A DNA stretch of 17,682 bases from Gp6-AA40 sp046765795 (lineage in GTDB: Bacteria > Acidobacteriota > Vicinamibacteria > Vicinamibacterales > UBA2999), in the NCBI GenBank assembly GCA_046765795.1, contig JBKPRH010000211.1, positions 1 through 17,682 of the forward strand, given 5' to 3'. The stretch's first letter is position 1. Each line of letters starts with the position of its first letter. Made by a program: the position numbers and the translations under genes. Shown here in pieces: positions 12,000-17,682 of the stretch. The notes beneath the pieces were generated by a model. That model searched no databases. It worked only from the letters and a program-made list of their open reading frames with translations, and had not been told where the DNA came from.

Positions 12000-13100
12000 A
12001 TGTTCGACAAACTGACGACCGTCGAATCCCGTTACGAAGAGCTGATGGCCCGCGTCGGCACGGTAGAAGTGCAGGCCGATCCGGCTGAGTTCAAAAAGGC
12101 GCGCAAAGCGCTTTCGGAGCTCGAGCCGCTGGTCGAGAAATTCCGCGAATACAAGACCGTCGAGCAGGATATCGCCGGGGCCCAGGAACTGGCCAAGGGC
12201 GCCGACGCCGAGATGCGCGAGCTCGCTGAGGAGGAATTGACGACGCTCACGGTGAAACGCGAGGCGCTGCTCCAGGAACTGAAGGTCCTCCTCATTCCGA
12301 AGGACCCAAACGACGAGAAGAACGTCCTCCTCGAAATCCGCGCCGGCACTGGCGGAGACGAGGCCGCGCTGTTTGCGGGCGACTTGTTCCGGATGTATAC
12401 GCGCTACGCCGAACGGCAGGGCTGGAAGCTGGACGTCATGTCGAGCAGCGACACCGGCGGCGGCGGCCTGAAGGAAGCGATCGTCTCAATCGAGGGCCGC
12501 GGCGTCTATAGCCGGTTGAAGTACGAGAGCGGCGTGCATCGCGTGCAGCGCGTGCCGGACACCGAAGCGAGCGGACGTATCCACACGTCCACAGCCACCG
12601 TCGCCGTGCTGCCGGAAGCCGAGGACGTGGACATCCAGATCAACGAGAAGGATCTCCGCATCGACACGTTCTGTTCGAGCGGGCCTGGCGGTCAGAGCGT
12701 GAACACGACGTACTCAGCCGTTCGGCTGACGCACATCCCCACCGGCGTCGTCGTGTCGCAGCAGGACGAGAAGTCGCAAATCAAGAACCGGGCAAAAGCG
12801 ATGAAGGTGCTGCGCGCCCGTCTCTACGAAATGGAGATGCAGAAGCAGCAGGACGCCATCGCGAAGGATCGCCGCAGCCAGGTGGGCACCGGCGAACGCT
12901 CCGAAAAGATTCGCACCTATAACTTCCCGCAGAGCCGCATCACCGACCATCGCATCAACTTCACGACGCATCAGCTCCACGACGTGCTCGAAGGTGATAT
13001 CAGCGAGCTGCTCGATCAGGTGTCGTCGTTCTACAACGCACAGAAGCTCAAGGAAGTCACCACCGTGGATTCCGGAGAGCCGGGCCCGACCAAGCACTGA
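12000..13100 (+). CDS. prfA: Peptide chain release factor 1
   Basis: The 366-aa product has class I release-factor architecture. The N-terminal helical domain spans about 1-105. The GVHRVQRVPDTEASGRIHTS block (178-197) contains the P-x-T tripeptide (PDT, 186-188) that reads UAA/UAG in RF1, where RF2 would have SPF. The catalytic SSGPGGQ follows, with GGQ at 230-232, and then the R-I-T-D-H-R-I stretch. GGQ is the loop that triggers peptidyl-tRNA hydrolysis and is methylated on Gln by PrmC, whose gene is next. No in-frame UGA is present, as expected since only RF2 needs that autoregulation. There is no clear Shine-Dalgarno; the ATG directly follows the third stem-loop of the upstream repeat cluster. 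Confidence 0.97.
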   Translation: MFDKLTTVESRYEELMARVGTVEVQADPAEFKKARKALSELEPLVEKFREYKTVEQDIAGAQELAKGADAEMRELAEEELTTLTVKREALLQELKVLLIPKDPNDEKNVLLEIRAGTGGDEAALFAGDLFRMYTRYAERQGWKLDVMSSSDTGGGGLKEAIVSIEGRGVYSRLKYESGVHRVQRVPDTEASGRIHTSTATVAVLPEAEDVDIQINEKDLRIDTFCSSGPGGQSVNTTYSAVRLTHIPTGVVVSQQDEKSQIKNRAKAMKVLRARLYEMEMQKQQDAIAKDRRSQVGTGERSEKIRTYNFPQSRITDHRINFTTHQLHDVLEGDISELLDQVSSFYNAQKLKEVTTVDSGEPGPTKH

Positions 13101-13113
13101 CGCGGACACATCA

Positions 13114-13983
13114 TTGGCTCACCACGCACTCTCCCTGCACGAGAAGCTGGCCGGGGCACGCGCACAGCTCGTCTCCGCCGGAATCGCGCCGGCTGAAGCC
13201 GCGGTCGATGTGCCGCTGTTCGCCTGTACCATCCTCGGGTGGGATCGTGTGAGGCTGCTCACCGAGCGCGGTGGCGAACCTCCAGCGACGCTCGAGCCGA
13301 TGTTCTCTCAATGGATCGCGCGTCGCATCGCCCGTGAGCCGGCCGCCTACATCGTCGGCGTCCGGGAGTTCTGGGGCATCGATTTCGCCGTGACACCGGC
13401 GGTCCTCATTCCGCGTCCCGAAACGGAATTCATCGTCGAAGAAGCACTCGAGATTCTGAGCAGCTTCGACCTGGAGGCGCCGAAGATCGCCGATATCGGC
13501 ACCGGCTGCGGCAACATCGCCGTCAGCCTGGCCCACGAGGTCACCGATGCTCGCATTACGGCGACCGACGTTTCGCGCGAGGCGCTGGCCATCGCCGCCG
13601 GCAATGCGGAACGCTACAAGGTGGACGATCGGATCAACTTCGTCGCGACCTCATATCTCGATGACGTTGACGACACGTTCGATCTGATCGCCGCCAACCC
13701 CCCCTACGTCAAGGACACGGACAAGCCGGGCCTCTCCGCCGACGTGCGGCACGAACCAGACGTCGCGTTGTTCGGCGGCATGAATGGGCTTCGTGACGTC
13801 GAAGGCGTCCTCGACACGGCCGTCGAGAAACTGCATCGCGGCGGTTGGCTGGTGATGGAGTTCGGATACGGTCAGGAGAGCGACGTTCAGCAGCTCGTCG
13901 AGGCACGGCCGTCGCTGCGCCTCGAACGAGTACGCGCTGACTTGCAGGGCATTCCACGCACAGCGGTCATCGAACGTGTGTAA
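13114..13983 (+). CDS. prmC: Release factor glutamine N5-methyltransferase PrmC
   Basis: From TTG 13114 the product is 289 aa, close to the 277-aa E. coli enzyme. The N-terminal helical RF-binding domain is followed by EPAAYIVGVREFWGIDF, LIPRPETEFIVEE (98-110), the SAM motif ADIGTGCGNIAVSLA (126-140) and the catalytic NPPY (195-198). It methylates the Gln of the GGQ loop in RF1 and RF2. The start is uncertain. No in-frame ATG or GTG lies between the prfA stop and the conserved N-terminal domain, while TTG 13114, 13 nt after the prfA stop, gives the expected N-terminus. The first in-frame ATG would remove about 60 residues of the RF-binding domain. prfA-prmC is a conserved pair. Confidence 0.93.
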   Translation: MAHHALSLHEKLAGARAQLVSAGIAPAEAAVDVPLFACTILGWDRVRLLTERGGEPPATLEPMFSQWIARRIAREPAAYIVGVREFWGIDFAVTPAVLIPRPETEFIVEEALEILSSFDLEAPKIADIGTGCGNIAVSLAHEVTDARITATDVSREALAIAAGNAERYKVDDRINFVATSYLDDVDDTFDLIAANPPYVKDTDKPGLSADVRHEPDVALFGGMNGLRDVEGVLDTAVEKLHRGGWLVMEFGYGQESDVQQLVEARPSLRLERVRADLQGIPRTAVIERV

Positions 13984-13984
13984 A

Positions 13985-14004
13985 GCGCAGGCCCCAGCCT
14001 GCGC
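13985..14004. repeat. Perfect 8-bp stem-loop between prmC and the HIT gene
   Basis: GCGCAGGC-CCCA-GCCTGCGC begins two bases after the prmC stop and ends 18 bases before the HIT-gene ATG. It may end the prfA-prmC transcript, though there is no T-tract. Its design (GC stem, 4-nt loop) matches the other stem-loops in the window. Confidence 0.55.
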
Positions 14005-14022
14005 CGACAGCGGACAACGAAG

Positions 14023-14367
14023 ATGAGCGATTGTCTTTTTTGCAAGATCATCAACGGCCAGATCCCGGGACAGTTCGTGCACCAGGACGATCATCTGATC
14101 GCGATCAAGGACATCAACCCGCAGGCGCCGCTGCACGTGCTGATCATCCCGCGCAAGCACGTCGCCACGCTGAACGATCTCACATCAGGAGATGATGGTC
14201 TTGTAGGCGAGATGCATCGAGCCGCTGCACAGATCGCGAAAGAACACGGGTACGCCGATCGCGGCTATCGGACCGTCTTCAACACGAATCGTGAAGCGGG
14301 CCAGACGGTGTTCCACATTCATCTGCATCTGCTGGCGGGACGCGGCCTCATGTGGCCACCCGGATAA
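14023..14367 (+). CDS. HIT-family (HinT-like) nucleotide hydrolase
   Basis: The 114-aa product has the histidine-triad motif FHIHLHLLAGR, with H98, H100 and H102, and the N-terminal CLFCKIINGQIP (C4, C7), the pattern of HinT/protein kinase C interactor-like members. HinT enzymes hydrolyse purine nucleoside phosphoramidates such as AMP-lysine in the cytoplasm. The C-terminus GRGLMWPPG matches the group. Length is standard. There is no strong ribosome site before the ATG. It converges on the TIGR03435 gene with only 10 bp between the stops. Confidence 0.93.
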   Translation: MSDCLFCKIINGQIPGQFVHQDDHLIAIKDINPQAPLHVLIIPRKHVATLNDLTSGDDGLVGEMHRAAAQIAKEHGYADRGYRTVFNTNREAGQTVFHIHLHLLAGRGLMWPPG

Positions 14368-14377
14368 CTCGCTAATG

Positions 14378-15229
14378 TCAGTTCTCCGTCGGTCGCTCGA
14401 CACTGGCTATCACCATCACCTCCACCGGCCCACGGCGTGAAACAAGGCGCAGCCCCGTCTGCTCCTGCAGAGCGGTGAAGATGGATACGCCGTCTGTGGC
14501 GTCCGTTCGCTCTGCAAAGTTCCGCGGCCTTACGTAATCGAGGGTGAAGTCGTACGCGGCGGGCAGGTCAGTCTGATCGACGACGATCGCATCGACCAGT
14601 TGCTGCAGTCGTCGCGCCAGAACAGGGATACGGACGCCGGTCCCGACCAGGTGCTCGAGACCGCCGGTGTGGGGCATTGAGAACAGCCCGCAGTACGGGC
14701 GCACATCGTCTGCGGCTTTCGGCTCCGGTCCCCTCGGGGCGCACGTGCCACTGTTGACGCGTAACGCGTTTGGCCGCGCGACACGGAGATCGTAAAGCTG
14801 CATCTCCCGCATCTCCCGCCGCAGCACGAGTTTGAACCGATCCGCCAGGAGCGCCTGGATCCGCACAGCAATTTCCTGTGCCGTCGCGATCCGGTCTCGA
14901 CTTTGCGCCACCGGCGCCGCCTGCACGTCGTAGCGGTCCTCGTCGATCCATGAAGGTCCACCGACGATCTGAAAACGCTCGTAGCTGAAGTCGTAAGCAG
15001 CCTGGACCAACTGCCGAACGGTCGCGTTGGCCGCGCGGAACTGCCCACCGGGAAAGATCTGAAATTGCGCACCGCCCCCGCCGGACGCGTTCTTCCGCAC
15101 CGACGCGACGTCGAACGTCGTCGGCGCCGCAGCCGCGGCCTGCGCATGCAGAACATTCAGTGAGGAACAGGCGGCGATGAGGAGGAGCAGCGCGAGTCGT
15201 GTCGCCGACACCACCAATGTATTCGCCAT
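14378..15229 (-). CDS. TIGR03435-type acidobacterial exported protein
   Basis: From ATG 15229 the product is 283 aa. The N-terminus TRLALLLLIAACSS is a signal peptide with a lipobox-like IAAC (C21), so it may be a lipoprotein; a normal signal cleavage after LHAQA is the alternative. The rest shows the TIGR03435 pattern known from Solibacter and other Acidobacteria: TTFDVASVRKN, a GGQFRAANATVRQLVQAAYDF block, QIVGGPSWIDEDRYDV, MLADRFKL-like ALLADRFKLVLRREMREMQLYDL, CGLFSMP, VVDQTDLPAAYDFTLDY, and SIFTALQEQTGLRLVSRRGPVEVMVI with VERPTEN at the end. The molecular function of this family is not known. The ATG at 15277 would add 16 hydrophilic residues before the signal peptide and is unlikely. 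A perfect inverted repeat abuts the chosen start. Confidence 0.88.
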   Translation of the reverse strand: MANTLVVSATRLALLLLIAACSSLNVLHAQAAAAAPTTFDVASVRKNASGGGGAQFQIFPGGQFRAANATVRQLVQAAYDFSYERFQIVGGPSWIDEDRYDVQAAPVAQSRDRIATAQEIAVRIQALLADRFKLVLRREMREMQLYDLRVARPNALRVNSGTCAPRGPEPKAADDVRPYCGLFSMPHTGGLEHLVGTGVRIPVLARRLQQLVDAIVVDQTDLPAAYDFTLDYVRPRNFAERTDATDGVSIFTALQEQTGLRLVSRRGPVEVMVIASVERPTEN

Positions 15230-15249
15230 TGTGTTATCTTTATAACACA
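15230..15249. promoter_or_regulatory. Perfect 8-bp inverted repeat at the start of the TIGR03435 gene, probable operator
   Basis: TGTGTTAT-CTTT-ATAACACA ends at the base before the ATG (15229, minus strand). AT-rich arms in GC-rich surroundings, and the minus-strand TATAAAG inside it that would serve as a -10 (TSS a few bases before ATG), suggest a repressor site over the promoter. The binding protein is unknown. Confidence 0.55.
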
Positions 15250-15295
15250 TGACGGGGCGCGGTGTGAGCCCTCGCACGTCTGCACCTCGCCGTTG

Positions 15296-15985
15296 TTACA
15301 GCAGTGCCGGCAGCTCGTTCATCGATCGGATCACCGGCACATCGGTCTGCGGCGCCGGATCGTCCGAGCGATGCACGAGCACGCCGCGCATGCCCACACG
15401 TCGTGCGCCGTCAATGTCGTGTGACAGGCTGTCGCCGACCATCATCGACTCGCTCGCCTGAACGCCGGCAAGCGTCAGTGCCGCAGTGAAGATGCTCGGG
15501 TGTGGCTTCATGTAGCCGTGCTCGGATGAAGACACGGCGGCGGCGATGAGCCCATCGAGCTCAAAATGCTGTTGGAACGACTCGAGTGGTCGATGCGAGT
15601 TCGAAATCAGTCCGAGCTTCAGTCCCCGCCCCGCCAGCTCCCGCAGCACGGGCTCGACATCGTCGTAGAGAAAGAAGTGCTGGTTCTCCGCCCACTCGTC
15701 GTAGATCTCCCGCGCGCAGTCGGCGACGGCTGGACCGGTTCCACCCATCTCCTGGATGATGCGGCCGGTATAGCGGACGAAGATCTCACCGTCGTAGACA
15801 TGTTCCTGCGCCTCGTCCAGGACCGACGAGGCGGCACGAACCGCGTGGCCGAAGCGCGATTGGTCAACCGCGATCCCGTGTCGCGCGCAGAAGCGCGCGT
15901 AGCCCTCACCCTGAAACGTGGGACCGGGATAGATCAGCGTGAAATCGACGTCGAAGAAGATTGCGTTGATCGGTTGGGCATTCAC
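15296..15985 (-). CDS. HAD-superfamily hydrolase
   Basis: The 229-aa product has all four HAD motifs: FFDVDFTL with nucleophile D12 and acid/base D14, SNS (128-130), K160 in GYMKPHP, and VGDSLSHDIDGA (183-194). The helical cap between residues about 20 and 110 places it in subfamily I, as phosphoglycolate phosphatase or haloacid dehalogenase-like phosphatases. The substrate cannot be told. The start is GTG at 15985; this gives a GTGA 4-nt overlap with the stop of the M16 gene before it, and the nearby ATG at 15981 is out of frame. It is the last gene of an M16-M16-HAD operon, and 66 bp separate it from the TIGR03435 start. Confidence 0.9.
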   Translation of the reverse strand: MNAQPINAIFFDVDFTLIYPGPTFQGEGYARFCARHGIAVDQSRFGHAVRAASSVLDEAQEHVYDGEIFVRYTGRIIQEMGGTGPAVADCAREIYDEWAENQHFFLYDDVEPVLRELAGRGLKLGLISNSHRPLESFQQHFELDGLIAAAVSSSEHGYMKPHPSIFTAALTLAGVQASESMMVGDSLSHDIDGARRVGMRGVLVHRSDDPAPQTDVPVIRSMNELPALL

Positions 15986-17271
15986 GAAATGGGTCCGTCG
16001 TACGGCCCGGCGACGACGAGAGTGGCTTTCGAGGGATCGACGGCGCGCCGCGCCGCCTCGTGCACCTCGTCCCGCGTGACTGCCTGCAGCAGTCCGGGCA
16101 CACGGACATCGTAGTCCAGCCCGAGCCCGTAGAACTCCGCAGCCTGGAGAAACGCCGCGATACCTGCGTTGGTCTCGAGCGTTCGCGGGAGCGAGCCGAC
16201 GAGGTACTGCTTCGACTCGGTCAACTCCTGCTCCGTCGGGCCGTCCGCAGCGAGGCTCGTCAGCTCCGCATCGATCGACGCGACGGCGCGAGCGATATTG
16301 GCCGCACTCACCCCGGCGCGCACCATCAACGGCCCCGGCACCAGGTTCGCGTCGAGCGTGCTGTACACGTAATAGGCCATACCCTGCCGCTCGCGAATGC
16401 TGTCACCGAGCCGGCCACCCATCGAATACTGACCCATGATGTGGTTCATCAACCAGAAGGCGTAGTACGCAGGGTCATTTCGCGCGATGGCGATGAACCC
16501 GTAGGCAATGTCGGCCTGCGCCTTGTTCATCATCGGGATGACACGAGCACGACGCGATGGCGACATCATCGGCATCGCGATGTGGATCGCATCGGCTGGT
16601 GACGCCATCCAGCCGTCAAACGCCTGCTCGACTGCATCGGAGGCGCGCTCGGGCTCGACGTCGCCCACCATCGCGAGCGACACGCTTGCGGGTCTCACAT
16701 GCGCCTGATGAAAGGCGCGCAGCGCAGCACTGTTGATCCGCTCGACGGCGGGCACTGTCCCGCGAAGCTTCCGGCCGTACGGATGGTGCTCGCCGTACAA
16801 CGATTCCATGAGGCCGTCCACCGCGACAGCCGCAGGATTGTCTTCGTCCTGTCTGATCAACGTGATCGCCTCGGTGCGGCGCGAGTCCACCTCCGCGGCC
16901 GGAAACGAGGGATGCATGATGATGTCGGCGAACTGCGTGAGCACGCGTTCGAAATCCTCGGCCAGGCACGTGCACGTCAGCGACAGCGTCTGCCGAGTGA
17001 CCGAGGTCGCGAGAGACACTCCGCGGCTGTCGAGCTCTTCGGCAATTTGATCTGCCGATCGCGTCGTCGTGCCACGGTCGATTGTTTTCGACAGGAAGTG
17101 CGCCAGACCGCTGCCATCCGGCGGGTCGCACACGGCACCCGCACGGATTGAGGCATTGATCGTAACCGCGGGCGTAACCGGCGTGTGCTTCGAGATGACG
17201 GTCAAGCCGTTGGCCAGCACATGGCGCGACGGCGCCAGCCCCCGCGCGGCGGTGGTCGGCATCACACTCAT
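15982..17271 (-). CDS. M16-family peptidase-like protein without the zinc motif
   Basis: From ATG 17271 the product is 429 aa, one M16 module pair (N-terminal domain with HVLANGLTVI and a C-terminal inactive-type domain). The zinc-binding motif HxxEH of active M16 proteases is replaced by HFLSK (58-62) in SGLAHFLSKTIDRGT, so Glu and the second His are missing. Other family sequence is intact: HPSFPAAEVDSRRTEAI, HPYGRKLRGT, GRLGDSIRERQGMAYYVYS and LPRTLETNAGIAAFL. Such degenerate members pair with an active partner, as in mitochondrial processing peptidase or Sphingomonas M16 heterodimers. The adjacent upstream gene at 17268 is that candidate partner, joined by a 4-nt ATGA overlap. No signal peptide is seen. 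Confidence 0.88.
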   Translation of the reverse strand: MSVMPTTAARGLAPSRHVLANGLTVISKHTPVTPAVTINASIRAGAVCDPPDGSGLAHFLSKTIDRGTTTRSADQIAEELDSRGVSLATSVTRQTLSLTCTCLAEDFERVLTQFADIIMHPSFPAAEVDSRRTEAITLIRQDEDNPAAVAVDGLMESLYGEHHPYGRKLRGTVPAVERINSAALRAFHQAHVRPASVSLAMVGDVEPERASDAVEQAFDGWMASPADAIHIAMPMMSPSRRARVIPMMNKAQADIAYGFIAIARNDPAYYAFWLMNHIMGQYSMGGRLGDSIRERQGMAYYVYSTLDANLVPGPLMVRAGVSAANIARAVASIDAELTSLAADGPTEQELTESKQYLVGSLPRTLETNAGIAAFLQAAEFYGLGLDYDVRVPGLLQAVTRDEVHEAARRAVDPSKATLVVAGPYDGPIS

Positions 17272-17682
17272 TCGGCGGAAGGTGAGAACCAACCGATCGT
17301 ACGGCTCATCCGGCTCAGCCGCTTCGCGGCGACCTGGGCGACCTGATCGAGCGTGACCGCTTCAATGCGGCCAGGCAGTGCCGGGAAATCCTGCCAGCGT
17401 CCAACCGTTGCAAAGTAGCCGAGCTGATGGGCGATGTTGGTGATGCTGTCGTTCTCGAAGACGAGTCGCGCACGCAACTGTGTTTTGGCTTTCGTCAACT
17501 CCTGCGCCGTGACGCCCTCGCGGGCGACACGATCAATGGCGGCAACCGCGGCCTCCTCGACGCGTTCGAGCGGAGTGCCCTCGGTCCCCGTCGCCGAGAT
17601 GGTGTAGACGAACGGCTCATTCGTCGGGACGATGCTGCCACCGATGCTGGATGCGAGCCCGGTATTGACGAGTGCCTGATAC
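17268..17682 (-). CDS. M16-family peptidase, C-terminal fragment (cut by window edge)
   Basis: The last 137 residues are readable, running off the right edge. They match the C-terminal domain of an M16 peptidase: YQALVNTGLASSIGG, EPFVYTISATGTEGTPLERVEEAA, GVTAQELTKAKTQLRARLVFENDSITNIAHQLGYFATVG and a final VAAKRLSRMSRTIGWFSP. The active-site half is outside the window, so whether it keeps HxxEH cannot be seen. The stop overlaps the ATG of the next M16 gene, implying co-translation of two subunits. Confidence 0.85.
   Translation of the reverse strand, partial: YQALVNTGLASSIGGSIVPTNEPFVYTISATGTEGTPLERVEEAAVAAIDRVAREGVTAQELTKAKTQLRARLVFENDSITNIAHQLGYFATVGRWQDFPALPGRIEAVTLDQVAQVAAKRLSRMSRTIGWFSPSAE

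Overview
The window reads as chromosomal DNA of a GC-rich Acidobacteriota bacterium, most likely class Vicinamibacteria. The main clue is a TIGR03435-type protein (acidobacterial soil-associated family) at 14378-15229. Frequent GTG/TTG starts, few strong Shine-Dalgarno sites and small intergenic stem-loops of one recurring shape fit this. This is a placement by pattern, not by a database search. The region is mostly housekeeping genes. I see no prophage, insertion sequence, CRISPR array, tRNA or rRNA.

Left part (1-2965): the N-terminal part of an MFS transporter (minus, cut by the window edge) diverges from an exported protein with a TolA-like coiled coil and a C-terminal barrel-like domain. 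That gene converges on a MobA/MocA-like nucleotidyltransferase across a long imperfect inverted repeat. A small cold-shock-domain gene follows with its own sigma70-like promoter.

Middle-left, all on the minus strand (2966-7452): class I fumarase, then an apparent four-gene operon read right to left: erpA (A-type Fe-S carrier), a Fur-type regulator fused to a rubrerythrin-like di-iron domain, a PHP phosphoesterase, and an ABC-ATPase-like protein whose ATP-binding motifs have degenerated. The last three genes overlap at their junctions. This operon is the most unusual content of the window: iron or peroxide sensing, a di-iron domain and Fe-S delivery in one transcription unit.

Middle-right (7562-14367, plus strand): aspartase, divergent from fumarase so that aspartate could pass via fumarate to malate; a signal-peptide-bearing class I methyltransferase whose leader contains palindromic repeat sequence; a 7 x 7-bp tandem repeat; bioY (biotin uptake) and thiD (thiamin pyrimidine kinase); moaE and moaD (the two subunits of molybdopterin synthase, overlapping); three stacked hairpins; prfA and prmC (release factor 1 and its glutamine methyltransferase); and a HIT-family gene.

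Right part (14378-17682, minus strand): the TIGR03435 protein with a perfect inverted repeat touching its start codon, then a probable operon of two M16 peptidase-like proteins (the upstream one cut by the window edge, the complete one lacking the HxxEH zinc motif) and a HAD hydrolase, linked by 4-nt overlaps.

Regulatory reading: fumarase and moaE share an almost identical arrangement, TATACT followed by six bases (GAGCGG or GAGCGT) and then ATG. This predicts leaderless mRNAs. bioY looks near-leaderless, while the cold-shock gene and erpA have ordinary -35/-10 promoters with Shine-Dalgarno sites.
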